Both the position numbers and the translations under genes were made by a program. Positions 38,174 through 46,256 of a stretch of 64,000 bases of DNA are shown here, one piece after another. The notes beneath the pieces are model-generated. The model was given only the letters and a program-made list of their open reading frames with translations. It had not been told where the DNA came from and ran no database searches. Each line of letters starts with the position of its first letter. Within the stretch, counting starts at the first letter, position 1. Source of the stretch: Halopseudomonas bauzanensis (lineage in GTDB: Bacteria > Pseudomonadota > Gammaproteobacteria > Pseudomonadales > Pseudomonadaceae); assembly GCF_900114735.1 (NCBI RefSeq), contig NZ_FOUA01000001.1:1004278-1068277 (forward strand), read 5' to 3'.

Positions 38174-38847
38174 TGGCACTGTCCGGTGAACAGATATCCC
38201 TGGCCGCGTACGGTCTCGATCGGTCGCACCTCGCCGGCGGCTTCCAGCTTGCGGCGCAAGCGTCCGACCAGCACTTCGATGACGTTGGGGTCACGTTCTT
38301 CATCATCGGGATACAGCTGCTCGATAAGGCGATCCTTGGCCACCACCTGCTGGTGATGACGCATCAGGTACTCGAGAATCCGGTACTCGAAGGCGGTCAG
38401 CTGCAGCGGTTCATCCCCGACCAGGGCGTGCTTGCGGTGCAGGTCCAACACCAGCTCGCCGCTGCGGATCTGCGCCTGGACAAAGCCCGACGAGCGCCGC
38501 ACCAGTGCATTCAAGCGCGCCTCCAACTCCTCGAACTGAAATGGCTTGACCACATAATCGTCCGCCCCTGAGGTCAGGCCTTCGACCTTGTCCTGCCAGT
38601 TGCCACGCGCAGTGAGAATCAGGATTGGAAAGGTGCAGCCCATGCTGCGCAGTTGGCGAATCAGATCCAGACCGCTCATACCGGGCAAGCCGAGGTCGAC
38701 GATGGCGATGTCGTGATTGAAATGCTGGGCCTGGAACAGTCCTTCCTCGGCGCTGTCCACGGCATCGATGATATGTCCGACCTCGGCAAAGCGAGTGGAC
38801 AGATGATGGCGCAGCAACGCCTCGTCTTCGACCAACAGGAGTTTCAT
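38170..38847 (-). CDS. phoP: Response regulator PhoP
   Basis: This 225-residue OmpR-family regulator has a receiver domain (residues 1-115) with acidic residues E7/D8, phospho-acceptor D51 in IVDLGLPG, T79-equivalent in LTARG and K101-equivalent in VVKPF. A winged-helix DNA-binding domain follows (about 128-222; FEYRILEYLMRHHQ and EVLVGRLRRKLE). It is translationally coupled to phoQ and preceded by oprH with an 80-base gap. It likely activates its own operon through the repeat array at 39581-39620. Confidence 0.92.
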   Translation of the reverse strand: MKLLLVEDEALLRHHLSTRFAEVGHIIDAVDSAEEGLFQAQHFNHDIAIVDLGLPGMSGLDLIRQLRSMGCTFPILILTARGNWQDKVEGLTSGADDYVVKPFQFEELEARLNALVRRSSGFVQAQIRSGELVLDLHRKHALVGDEPLQLTAFEYRILEYLMRHHQQVVAKDRLIEQLYPDDEERDPNVIEVLVGRLRRKLEAAGEVRPIETVRGQGYLFTGQCQ

Positions 38848-38927
38848 ACCATCCTCCGAAAAACCAGCCGGCAGCTACCATGAAAGCCCGCCTGGCGAGA
38901 CCGGGCGGGCTGGGAGTCATGCCGGGA

Positions 38928-39533
38928 TCAGAAGTGGTAGTTTAAACCGAGATAGGCCATATCCGAGCTTTTCAGGTCAAATGAGCCGCCAACGCTGCGG
39001 TCACGGGCATTCAGGCTGGCATCAGCGGTGGTGCGCAGGTAGCGATAGCCGCCCTCGATCGAGAATTCCGGAGCCAGGCTATGCAGGACACCTACCTGCA
39101 GACCGCCGGCCAGGCCGAGGTCGCTGTCACGGTGGTAGCCAGGGGAATCCTGTTCCAGCTTGACCAGACCGGCAGTGACACCGCCGAACAGCCGGGTGTT
39201 ATCCGCCACCGGCAGGAACAGATCATAGCTGCCGAGCAGATTCTGCTGACGCATCTTGTAGCTGCCGGAATAGGTATCCGATACATACTCGTAGCTCAGG
39301 TACATACGACCGGTATCGTCCTGGATACCAGCGCGCACACCCCAGGTACCGGAGTTGTTGATGGTATCGTCCAGACGACGGGCTTCCGGTTCGCCTTTCA
39401 GCGAGCTGGAGCGGTCCATGTTGTTGCTGGTCTCACCCCAGGTGAGGCCGACGAAGCGATCCTGGGCCAGAGCGGGAAGACTGGCAAAGGCCAGCGTGGT
39501 ACCAACGGTAAGCAGTTTCAGAGTGGTTTTCAT
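38928..39533 (-). CDS. oprH: Outer membrane protein OprH
   Basis: This 201-residue eight-stranded beta-barrel protein has a signal peptide ending in LPALA and terminates in the aromatic YHF typical of outer-membrane proteins. It matches P. aeruginosa OprH (200 residues) in long blocks: FVGLTWGETSNN at the mature N-terminus, GTWGVRAG, RQQNLLGSYDLFLPV, LVKLEQDSPG, and SIEGGYRYLRT. OprH binds and stabilises LPS when magnesium is scarce. The ATG at 39533 has AAGGAG eight bases ahead, so the longer frame from 39569 is rejected. It is first in oprH-phoP-phoQ. Confidence 0.92.
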   Translation of the reverse strand: MKTTLKLLTVGTTLAFASLPALAQDRFVGLTWGETSNNMDRSSSLKGEPEARRLDDTINNSGTWGVRAGIQDDTGRMYLSYEYVSDTYSGSYKMRQQNLLGSYDLFLPVADNTRLFGGVTAGLVKLEQDSPGYHRDSDLGLAGGLQVGVLHSLAPEFSIEGGYRYLRTTADASLNARDRSVGGSFDLKSSDMAYLGLNYHF

Positions 39534-39564
39534 TGGGTGCGTCTCCTTGATGACAACGGGAAAC

Positions 39565-39620
39565 AGCATGCCAAATGCCAGCTGAACGCAACCTGAACCT
39601 TTGCTGAACCTCAGCTGAAC
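39565..39620 (-). promoter_or_regulatory. Four tandem 11-bp-spaced repeats (PhoP-box-like) and -10 upstream of oprH
   Basis: Four copies of (G/C)CTGAAC start at 39581, 39592, 39603 and 39614, exactly 11 bases apart; read toward oprH they are GTTCAG(C/G). Direct repeats one helical turn apart are what OmpR-family dimers such as PhoP bind. The copy nearest oprH ends 10 bases before a -10-like CATGCT (39565-39570 on the minus strand), placing the array where a -35 would be. Confidence 0.72.
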
Positions 39621-39664
39621 AGAAGCGGGGGAAATCTAGACGCGCCAGAATTGGTTGGCGTGAC

Positions 39665-39697
39665 CGCAGGAAATCGCGCCGCGGCGGCGCTCCTGCG
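39665..39697. repeat. REP-like inverted repeat between oprH and serA
   Basis: CGCAGGA (39665-39671) and TCCTGCG (39691-39697) flank a GC-rich inner palindrome (GCGCC...GGCGC). Read on the minus strand it has the AGGAGCG...CGCGAT layout of pseudomonad REP elements. Confidence 0.5.
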
Positions 39698-39723
39698 CGT
39701 AGTGTGCGAAATGCCTGAAGGCA

Positions 39724-39750
39724 ACGTGGCGGAGTGCAACCCCGCCACGT
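39724..39750 (-). terminator. Hairpin downstream of serA
   Basis: ACGTGGCGG (39724-39732) and CCGCCACGT (39742-39750) form perfect nine-base arms just after the serA stop. The U-run is weak, so termination is probable but not certain. Confidence 0.5.
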
Positions 39751-39757
39751 CGTGACA

Positions 39758-40987
39758 TCAGAACAGCACGCGGCAACGGATGGTGCCGTTGACTTCGTTG
39801 AGCTTTTCCAGCGCCAGATCGGAGTAGGCAGCATCAACGTCGATCACCACATAACCGACTTTTTCGTTGGTCTGCAGATACTGACCGGAGATGTTGATGC
39901 CATTGCTGGCGAACACCTGGTTGATCTCGCTCATCACCCCGGGGATGTTCTGGTGGATGTGCAGCAGACGATGCTTGCCCGGATGCGACGGCAACGCCAC
40001 TTCGGGGAAGTTGACCGAGGTGATGGATGTGCCGTTGTCACTGTAGCGCACCAGTTTCTCGGCAACTTCCAGACCGATGTTGGCCTGGGCTTCCATGGTC
40101 GAACCACCGACATGCGGGGTCAGCAGGCAGTTGTCGAATTCACGCAGCGGCGAGATGAACTCATCATTGTTGGAGCGCGGCTCGACCGGGAACACGTCGA
40201 TGGCGGCGCCGTGCAGATGCTTGTCGCGCAGGGCGGCGGCCAGTGCTTCGATATCGACCACAGTGCCGCGGGCAGCGTTGATCAGGTAGCTGCCCTGCTT
40301 CATGGCACGGATTTCCTTCTCGCCGATCATCCACTTGGTGGCAGCGGTTTCCGGCACATGCAGGGTGACGATGTCAGCCATGCCCAGCAGCTCGGTCAGC
40401 GAGCCGACCTGTTGTGCATTGCCCAGCGGCAACTTGGTCACCACGTCATAGAAGTACACCTGCATACCGAGGTTTTCCGCCAGCACCGACAGCTGGGTGC
40501 CGATGGAGCCGTAACCAATGATGCCCAGCTTCTTGCCGCGGATCTCGAAGGAGTTGGTGGCGCTTTTCAGCCAGCCGCCGCGGTGTGCCACCGCGTTCTT
40601 CTCGGGAACACCGCGCAGCAGTAGGATGGCCTCGGCCAGCACCAGTTCGGCGACAGAGCGGGTGTTGGAATAGGGCGCATTGAACACCGCGACACCCATC
40701 TCCCGGGCGGCTTCCAGGTCAACCTGGTTGGTACCGATACAGAAGCAACCGATGGCGACCAGCTTGTGCGCATGCGCCAGCACGTCCGCGGTCAGCTGGG
40801 TGCGCGAACGGAGACCGATGAAATGCGCATCGGCGATCGCTTCCTTGAGTTGTTCTTCCGGGAGGGAGCCGGTGTGATAATCGATATTGGTGTAACCGGC
40901 TGCCTGCAGAGTGTCGACGGCAGTCTGGTGCACACCCTCGAGGAGCAGAAATTTGATCTTGCTTTTGTCCAGCGAGGTTTTAGCCAT
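39758..40987 (-). CDS. serA: D-3-phosphoglycerate dehydrogenase
   Basis: This 409-residue NAD enzyme catalyses the first step of serine synthesis and, in pseudomonads, also reduces 2-oxoglutarate to D-2-hydroxyglutarate. The NAD motif KLGIIGYGSIGTQLSVLAE is near residue 158. Active-site residues are in INAARGTVVDIEAL (Arg), and the Glu and His follow in VEPRSNN and LTPHVGGST. A C-terminal ACT domain (about 338-409; IPGVMSEINQVFASNGINISGQYL, written over residues 340-363) binds serine. It is divergent from the D-2-hydroxyglutarate dehydrogenase gene. Confidence 0.96.
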   Translation of the reverse strand: MAKTSLDKSKIKFLLLEGVHQTAVDTLQAAGYTNIDYHTGSLPEEQLKEAIADAHFIGLRSRTQLTADVLAHAHKLVAIGCFCIGTNQVDLEAAREMGVAVFNAPYSNTRSVAELVLAEAILLLRGVPEKNAVAHRGGWLKSATNSFEIRGKKLGIIGYGSIGTQLSVLAENLGMQVYFYDVVTKLPLGNAQQVGSLTELLGMADIVTLHVPETAATKWMIGEKEIRAMKQGSYLINAARGTVVDIEALAAALRDKHLHGAAIDVFPVEPRSNNDEFISPLREFDNCLLTPHVGGSTMEAQANIGLEVAEKLVRYSDNGTSITSVNFPEVALPSHPGKHRLLHIHQNIPGVMSEINQVFASNGINISGQYLQTNEKVGYVVIDVDAAYSDLALEKLNEVNGTIRCRVLF

Positions 40988-41051
40988 GTGTCAGTTACCC
41001 GTAATGCTGATGTATGATGGTCCGGCAGGTTTTTCGGCGTTTTCTCCGTCG

Positions 41052-41087
41052 CTGACCTGTTTCGGAAGCCGCTTATGCTAGCATAAT
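41052..41087. promoter_or_regulatory. Palindromic divergent promoter of serA and D-2-hydroxyglutarate dehydrogenase
   Basis: TTATGCTAGCATAA at 41073-41086 is a perfect 14-base palindrome containing a -10-like TATGCT on both strands. For the plus strand CTGACC at 41052-41057 lies 17 bases before TATGCT (41075-41080). For the minus strand the -35 is poor. The palindrome may be a shared -10 or an operator coordinating both genes. Confidence 0.45.
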
Positions 41088-41158
41088 CTCCCTTTTCCAG
41101 ATGCCTGCGACCCATGAATTGTGTTCAGGCAGCGCATGAATTTTGTTTGAGAGCCGCC

Positions 41159-42553
41159 ATGATCCCAGAAGCCATTATCGAAACCCTGAAAACGTTGGTC
41201 GATGCCGACAAGGTTCGCACCGACAGCGCGTCGCTGGACACCTGGGGCCGGGACTGGACCAAGCAGTTCGAGCCGGCGCCGCTGGCCATCGTGTTTCCCA
41301 AGAGCACCGAGCAGGTCCAGGCCGTGGTGCGCTTCGCCAATGAACACAAGCTGGCCCTGACGCCCTCCGGCGGCCGCACCGGTTTGTCGGCTGCCGCCGT
41401 GGCCGCCAACGGCGAGATCGTGGTGTCCTTCGACTACATGAACCAGATTCTCGACTTCAACCCCTATGACCGCACCGTGACCTGCCAGCCGGGCGTGGTT
41501 ACCGCCCAACTGCAGCAGTACGCCGAAGACCAGGGGCTGTACTATCCCGTGGACTTCGCCTCGGCCGGCTCCAGCCAGATCGGTGGCAACATCGGCACCA
41601 ACGCTGGCGGCATCAAGGTGATTCGCTACGGCATGACCCGCAACTGGGTCGCCGGCCTCAAGGTGGTAACCGGTGCCGGCGAACTGCTGGAACTGAACAA
41701 GGGCCTGGTGAAGAACGCCACCGGTTACGACCTGCGCCAATTGTTCATCGGCGCCGAGGGCACCCTGGGCTTCGTCGTCGAGGCGACCATGCGCCTGGAG
41801 CGGGCACCGAAAAACCTCACCGCCATGGTGCTTGGCACCCCGGATTTCGATTCGATCATGCCGGTGCTGCATGCTTTCCAGGGCAAGCTGGATCTGACGG
41901 CCTTCGAGTTCTTTTCCGACAAGGCCATGGGCAAGATCATGGCCCGCGGCGACGTGCCCGCGCCCTTCGCGACCGACTGCCCCTTCTATGCCCTGCTGGA
42001 ATTCGAGGCCGTGAGCGAAGATATCGCCAACCAGGCGCTGGAAACCTTCGAGCATTGCGTAGAGCAGCGCTGGGTGTTGGACGGCGTGATGAGTCAGAGC
42101 GAGCAGCAGCTGCAGAACCTGTGGAAGCTGCGCGAGTTCATCTCCGAGACCATCTCCCACTGGACCCCGTACAAGAACGACATCTCGGTCACCATCAGCC
42201 AGGTACCGGCGTTTCTGCGGGATATCGACGCCATTGTCGGCGAACACTACCCGGATTTCGAGATCGTCTGGTTTGGCCATATCGGCGACGGCAACCTGCA
42301 CCTGAACATCCTCAAGCCCGACGCCATGCCCAAGGAAGAATTCTTCGCCAAGTGTGCCAGCGTCAACCAATGGGTATTCGATATCGTCAAACGCTACAAC
42401 GGTTCGATTTCCGCCGAACACGGCATGGGCATGACCAAACGCGATTACCTGGGCTACAGCCGCAGCCCCGAGGAAATCGCCGTGATGAAGGCAGTCAAGG
42501 CGGTATTCGATCCGAACGGCATCATGAATCCGGGCAAGATCTTTCCAGACTGA
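41159..42553 (+). CDS. D-2-hydroxyglutarate dehydrogenase (FAD-linked)
   Basis: This 464-residue flavoprotein has a PCMH-type FAD domain (about residues 35-215; PSGGRTGLSAAAVA, IGGNIGTNAGGIKVIRYGMT) and a C-terminal FAD-oxidase domain. The C-terminal domain carries the metal-site text WFGHIGDGNLHLN near residue 378 and AEHGMGMTKRDYLG near residue 420. In Pseudomonas stutzeri a 464-residue enzyme of this type oxidises the D-2-hydroxyglutarate made by SerA and thereby drives serine synthesis. The adjacency to serA makes the same role likely. ATG 41159 is chosen over the frame from 41114 because of GAGAG ahead and family length. Confidence 0.88.
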   Translation: MIPEAIIETLKTLVDADKVRTDSASLDTWGRDWTKQFEPAPLAIVFPKSTEQVQAVVRFANEHKLALTPSGGRTGLSAAAVAANGEIVVSFDYMNQILDFNPYDRTVTCQPGVVTAQLQQYAEDQGLYYPVDFASAGSSQIGGNIGTNAGGIKVIRYGMTRNWVAGLKVVTGAGELLELNKGLVKNATGYDLRQLFIGAEGTLGFVVEATMRLERAPKNLTAMVLGTPDFDSIMPVLHAFQGKLDLTAFEFFSDKAMGKIMARGDVPAPFATDCPFYALLEFEAVSEDIANQALETFEHCVEQRWVLDGVMSQSEQQLQNLWKLREFISETISHWTPYKNDISVTISQVPAFLRDIDAIVGEHYPDFEIVWFGHIGDGNLHLNILKPDAMPKEEFFAKCASVNQWVFDIVKRYNGSISAEHGMGMTKRDYLGYSRSPEEIAVMKAVKAVFDPNGIMNPGKIFPD

Positions 42554-42562
42554 GAGGCAACC

Positions 42563-43231
42563 ATGACCTACCAGCATCAGTTCAGTGACGGCACGCCAAT
42601 CGATTTACCCCTGGGCAAGGTGGTTTGCGTAGGCCGCAACTATGCGGAGCATGCGCGGGAGTTGAACAACCCGGTTCCCAGCGAACCGCTGCTGTTCATC
42701 AAACCGGCCACCTCGGTAGTGCCGCTGGCCAACGGTTTCCGCCTGCCGACCGGCCGTGGCGCCGTACATTACGAGACCGAAATCGCCCTGCTGATCGGCA
42801 CCCCGCTATCCGGCACCATCAGCCCGGCGGATGCCGCGGGCGCCATTGCCGGTGTCGGCCTGGCGCTGGACCTGACCTTGCGCGAGCTGCAGGACCAGCT
42901 CAAGGCCAAGGGGCATCCCTGGGAACGGGCCAAGGCGTTTGATGCGGCCTGCCCGCTATCGCCCTTTGTCCGTCTCGAGCAGGCCCCGGCGCTGAATGCC
43001 ATTCCACTGCAACTGACGATCAACGGCGAGCTGCGCCAGCAAGGCAACAGCGCGGACATGATCACGCCGATCATTGCCCTGCTGCAGCATATCGCCGGTG
43101 TATTCACTCTGCTGCCGGGTGATGTGGTGATTACCGGAACCCCCGCCGGGGTCGGCGTGCTGAATACCGGCGATGAACTGGAGCTGGCGATTCCCGGAGC
43201 CCTGCAACAGGCCACCCGGGTAATCGGCTGA
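42563..43231 (+). CDS. Fumarylacetoacetate hydrolase-family protein (FAHD1/YcgM-like)
   Basis: This 222-residue cytoplasmic enzyme has the single FAH fold. Family marks are VCVGRNYAEHARELNNPVP, LLFIKPATSV, the metal ligands in VHYETEIALLIG (two Glu) and the Asp of GLALDLTLRELQ, then ITGTPAGVGVLNTGDELE. Relatives act as acylpyruvate hydrolases or oxaloacetate decarboxylases; the substrate here is not determined. It lies nine bases after the D-2-hydroxyglutarate dehydrogenase gene with GAGAGG before its ATG, so the two are likely co-transcribed. Confidence 0.87.
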   Translation: MTYQHQFSDGTPIDLPLGKVVCVGRNYAEHARELNNPVPSEPLLFIKPATSVVPLANGFRLPTGRGAVHYETEIALLIGTPLSGTISPADAAGAIAGVGLALDLTLRELQDQLKAKGHPWERAKAFDAACPLSPFVRLEQAPALNAIPLQLTINGELRQQGNSADMITPIIALLQHIAGVFTLLPGDVVITGTPAGVGVLNTGDELELAIPGALQQATRVIG

Positions 43232-43310
43232 CCGCCACTGACCGCACCGGGAACTTTCCCGGTCAGCGGGCAGTCTTGACAGCTTTACACCTCCCTCAAG
43301 GAACAGCCGT

Positions 43311-44243
43311 TTGAAACGTTATCTGCTGGCCGCCATTACGCTGTTGATGGTCGCAGGCTACACCTTCCTGCATTCCAATAATCTCGATGTCCTGCTGTGG
43401 CAAAGCTGGAAACTCAATCGTCAGCCGATGCCGGAACAAGCCTTTGACCTGGGCCGTTACAAGGTCGATATCGAAGCGCTGCCCATTCCCGAGCTGGAGG
43501 ACGACCTCTCCGCACTGACCTACAACAGCGACAGCGATACCCTGTTCGGCTTGCTCAATGGTACGCCACTGATCGTCGAGCTGAGCCTGGACGGCAAGCT
43601 TCTGCGTAGCATCCTGATCAAGGGCGTGGAGGACATGGAAGGGCTCACCCATGTGTCCGGCGACCGCTATGTGGTTGCCGAGGAACGTCGGCGGCGACTG
43701 CTGGAAATCGAGATCCCCGACGATGCCGTGGAACTCGACGTGACCGACGCTCCCAGCCTGACGGTGGCCCTGGACGAAGAGCCGGACAATAAGGGCCTGG
43801 AAGGCCTGTCCTGGGATGCCCAGCGCGAGCGTCTGATGGTGGTCAAGGAACGCGACCCGATGCGGGTATTCGTCGTCACCGGCTTTGTCGGGCAACCGGA
43901 GGATGCCTCGATCAGCATCCACCTGGAGCCATCGCTGCAGCCTGACAACCTGTTCATGAGCGACCTGTCTTCGCTGTCGGCAGACAGCCTCACCGGCCAG
44001 TTGCTGCTGCTCAGTGACGAGTCGCACATGGTGGTGGAATACAGCGCCGACGGCCAGCCGCTCAGCCTGCTGGGATTATGGCGCGGTATGAGCGGCCTGA
44101 GCCGGACGGTCCCCCAGGCGGAAGGGCTGACCGTCGACAGCCAGCGGCGCATCTACATCGTCAGCGAGCCAAACCTGTTCTACCGTTTTGCACCCGTCAA
44201 TCCGTCAGCAGCGCAGCCAGCGACTCCAGCTCGCTCTCGTTGA
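43311..44243 (+). CDS. SdiA-regulated domain protein (YjiK-like)
   Basis: This 310-residue protein has an N-terminal membrane anchor or signal (YLLAAITLLMVAGYTFL) and a predicted beta-propeller with the SdiA-regulated domain. Recognisable blocks are DDLSALTYNSDSDTLFGL, GVEDMEGLTHVSGDRYVVAEER, and VPQAEGLTVDSQRRIYIVSEPN. Function is unknown. The start codon is TTG at 43311 with AAGGA eight bases ahead; no ATG fits. Its last 47 bases overlap the DUF523 gene on the other strand. Confidence 0.85.
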   Translation: MKRYLLAAITLLMVAGYTFLHSNNLDVLLWQSWKLNRQPMPEQAFDLGRYKVDIEALPIPELEDDLSALTYNSDSDTLFGLLNGTPLIVELSLDGKLLRSILIKGVEDMEGLTHVSGDRYVVAEERRRRLLEIEIPDDAVELDVTDAPSLTVALDEEPDNKGLEGLSWDAQRERLMVVKERDPMRVFVVTGFVGQPEDASISIHLEPSLQPDNLFMSDLSSLSADSLTGQLLLLSDESHMVVEYSADGQPLSLLGLWRGMSGLSRTVPQAEGLTVDSQRRIYIVSEPNLFYRFAPVNPSAAQPATPARSR

Positions 44244-44676
44244 ACACCTGCACCCCGTGGCGGCGTAAAGCCGCCGTGGTGACGCCCTCGCCGGCGACGC
44301 GGGAGCCGCTGAAGCTGCCGTCATAGGTTTCATGGTTGCCGCAGGAGGGGCTGCGGGCCTTGAGCACAGCGAATGCGATATTGTGACGACTGACCAGTTC
44401 CACTGCGGCAGCAGCGCCGGCGAGGAAGGCGGCGCTGACATCACGCCCATCGACATCCACTACCGGCACCAACCGATCCAGTACCGCCGCGCCCTGCCCG
44501 CCTGGAATTTCGGCCGGCGGCCTGGGTGTGGGTAGTCCACCGCTCACTTCCGGACACAGCGCAACCACCCGCCCCTGCGCCTGCCATTGCTGCAGCAGGG
44601 AATAGGGGCCGTGGGCACCGCCGTCATAGCGGACCGGCTGGCCCAGCAGGCAGCTGCTGACGAGAATCTTCTGCAT
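44197..44676 (-). CDS. DUF523 protein (TudS-type thiouracil desulfurase family)
   Basis: This 159-residue protein has the three family cysteines: Cys9 in SSCLLGQPVRYDG, Cys41 in CPEVSGGLPTPRPPAE, and Cys112 in LKARSPSCG. In the characterised TudS enzymes these hold a 4Fe-4S cluster that removes sulfur from thiouracil, returning uracil to nucleotide pools. That role is inferred by family. It overlaps the SdiA-regulated gene convergently and lies six bases after the next upstream gene. Confidence 0.82.
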   Translation of the reverse strand: MQKILVSSCLLGQPVRYDGGAHGPYSLLQQWQAQGRVVALCPEVSGGLPTPRPPAEIPGGQGAAVLDRLVPVVDVDGRDVSAAFLAGAAAAVELVSRHNIAFAVLKARSPSCGNHETYDGSFSGSRVAGEGVTTAALRRHGVQVFNESELESLAALLTD

Positions 44677-44682
44677 ATCTGC

Positions 44683-45327
44683 TCACACCATCAACGGATT
44701 GTCCGGGCGCCGCCGGAACCAACCCACCAGACTGGCCCGGTCACGCTGCGCCTGGAGTACTTCATGGGGCAGGCTGTCACTCATGAACACTGCCAGGGTT
44801 CCCGCCCGTGGCGGTACATCCATCGCGCCGTCGGGCAAATATAGCCGCAGCTCGCCGCCATCGCCCGGTTGCCACTGGCTGTTGAGATAGAGAACTACCG
44901 AGACGGTGCGCAGCGGGTTGTCCTTGAACCGGTCCACATGGCGCTGGTAGCCGGCCCCGGGCGGATAGAGCGCATAATGCGTCTCGAAATTGTCCAGACC
45001 GAGGAACAGTGTCCGGTTCAACGCCCAGCGCAGGTCCTCCATGGCCTGCAGATAGGCCGCGGCGGCAGGATTGGGCGGGCAGTCGTCCAACCAGCGGATA
45101 TGATCGCCGCGGATTTCCGGCACCACCACCTGCTCCCCAGCCCGCCCCACTGCCGCCGGCTGCAGCGCCTCGCTGGCCCACAGGGAACGGCAATTGCGCT
45201 CCAGCTCGCCGAGCAGCTCAGCGGGCAATGCGCTCTCGGTTATCGACCAGCCGTGCACAGCAAGGCTATCAGCCACACAGACCAGACGGTCGGGCGCAGT
45301 GGCAGGGAACTCGGGCATCCTGTTCAT
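44683..45327 (-). CDS. 2-oxoglutarate/Fe(II)-dependent oxygenase
   Basis: This 214-residue double-stranded beta-helix oxygenase carries the iron-site HxD in YQRHVDRFKDN, the distal His in SDSLPHEVLQ, and the 2-oxoglutarate Arg in RDRASLVGWFRRR. LYLNSQWQPGDGGELRLYLP is a family-typical strand pair of prolyl-4-hydroxylase-like members. The substrate is unknown. The start is uncertain: ATGs at 45318, 45327 and 45348 all lack a strong Shine-Dalgarno, and the open frame extends much further upstream without protein-like text. It is close to the DUF523 gene and probably co-transcribed with it. Confidence 0.82.
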   Translation of the reverse strand: MNRMPEFPATAPDRLVCVADSLAVHGWSITESALPAELLGELERNCRSLWASEALQPAAVGRAGEQVVVPEIRGDHIRWLDDCPPNPAAAAYLQAMEDLRWALNRTLFLGLDNFETHYALYPPGAGYQRHVDRFKDNPLRTVSVVLYLNSQWQPGDGGELRLYLPDGAMDVPPRAGTLAVFMSDSLPHEVLQAQRDRASLVGWFRRRPDNPLMV

Positions 45328-45471
45328 ACTCAAATCGGGTAGCGGCATCGCCCTGCCACGGACGGGGCACGGCGGACAAGACCCGGGGATCCGGGCGCCG
45401 TATAGTGTAAACGGACCGCCTCTTGCGTAACAGCACCCGATACTTCCCTGACTCCATGATTGCGAGGATCC

Positions 45472-46224
45472 ATGCGCCCCTTCCCCCTGTCTTCTCTGTG
45501 GTTCATTTTTGCTGCCATGCTGCTGGGCAGCCTGTATGCCGGTTATGCCAGCGCCAGCCCAGCCGAGCTGTATCAACGCTCCGGCATGGCGCAACATCAA
45601 CAACACTTCCAGGCGGCGCTGCAGAGTGCGCAACAGCGCTATGCCCGGCAACTTCCGCCGGCAGTACAGGAAACCCTGGTACGCAACAGCAGCCAGCGCT
45701 TCGAACCCCAGGGCATGCATGATCGCGCCCAGGCGCGGCTGGCCCTGGCCATGGAGCCGGCCGCCATCCAGCAGGCACTGACCTTCTTCAACAGTCCACT
45801 GGGAAGCAAAATAGTTTCAGCGGAAACCCGGGCCAGTGCACCGGCCTCGGTCGCAGCCATGCAGCAAGGCCTGCCAGTCCAGCAGCTGAGTCCTGAGCGT
45901 CGAGCGCTGATCGAGCGATTGGCCACCCGGTTACCCGCGTTGGAGTTGGGCGTGGAAGTTTCCATGGCGTTGACCGGCCTCGCGGCCCAGAGCGCCAATG
46001 ATCTGCTCGGCGGGCTGATGAAGATTCCACAGCAAGGCGGCAGCGACAGCCGTGATCGCCTGCGCTCACAGATGCGCCCGAACCTGCCGGATACCCTGGC
46101 TTATGTCTATCGCGATCTGAGTGACGATGAGCTGACGCGCTTTGCGCAATGGACGGAGTCTGCCGGTGGGCAAGCCTTCTACCGCGCCACGGAGCAAGCC
46201 GTGCGCGATGCCCTGAATCCCTGA
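45472..46224 (+). CDS. DUF2059 domain secreted protein
   Basis: This 250-residue protein has a signal peptide (hydrophobic to about residue 29, ending near YASAS) and a helical body of DUF2059 character. It includes ALTFFNSPLGSKIVSAE in the middle and LAYVYRDLSDDELTRFAQWTES near the end. Function is unknown. The ATG at 45472 is preferred over 45460 since GAGG lies five bases ahead. It is divergent from the oxygenase gene. Confidence 0.8.
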   Translation: MRPFPLSSLWFIFAAMLLGSLYAGYASASPAELYQRSGMAQHQQHFQAALQSAQQRYARQLPPAVQETLVRNSSQRFEPQGMHDRAQARLALAMEPAAIQQALTFFNSPLGSKIVSAETRASAPASVAAMQQGLPVQQLSPERRALIERLATRLPALELGVEVSMALTGLAAQSANDLLGGLMKIPQQGGSDSRDRLRSQMRPNLPDTLAYVYRDLSDDELTRFAQWTESAGGQAFYRATEQAVRDALNP

Positions 46225-46256
46225 TGTTGGATTGGGAGCTGCCATGCAGCTCCCGC

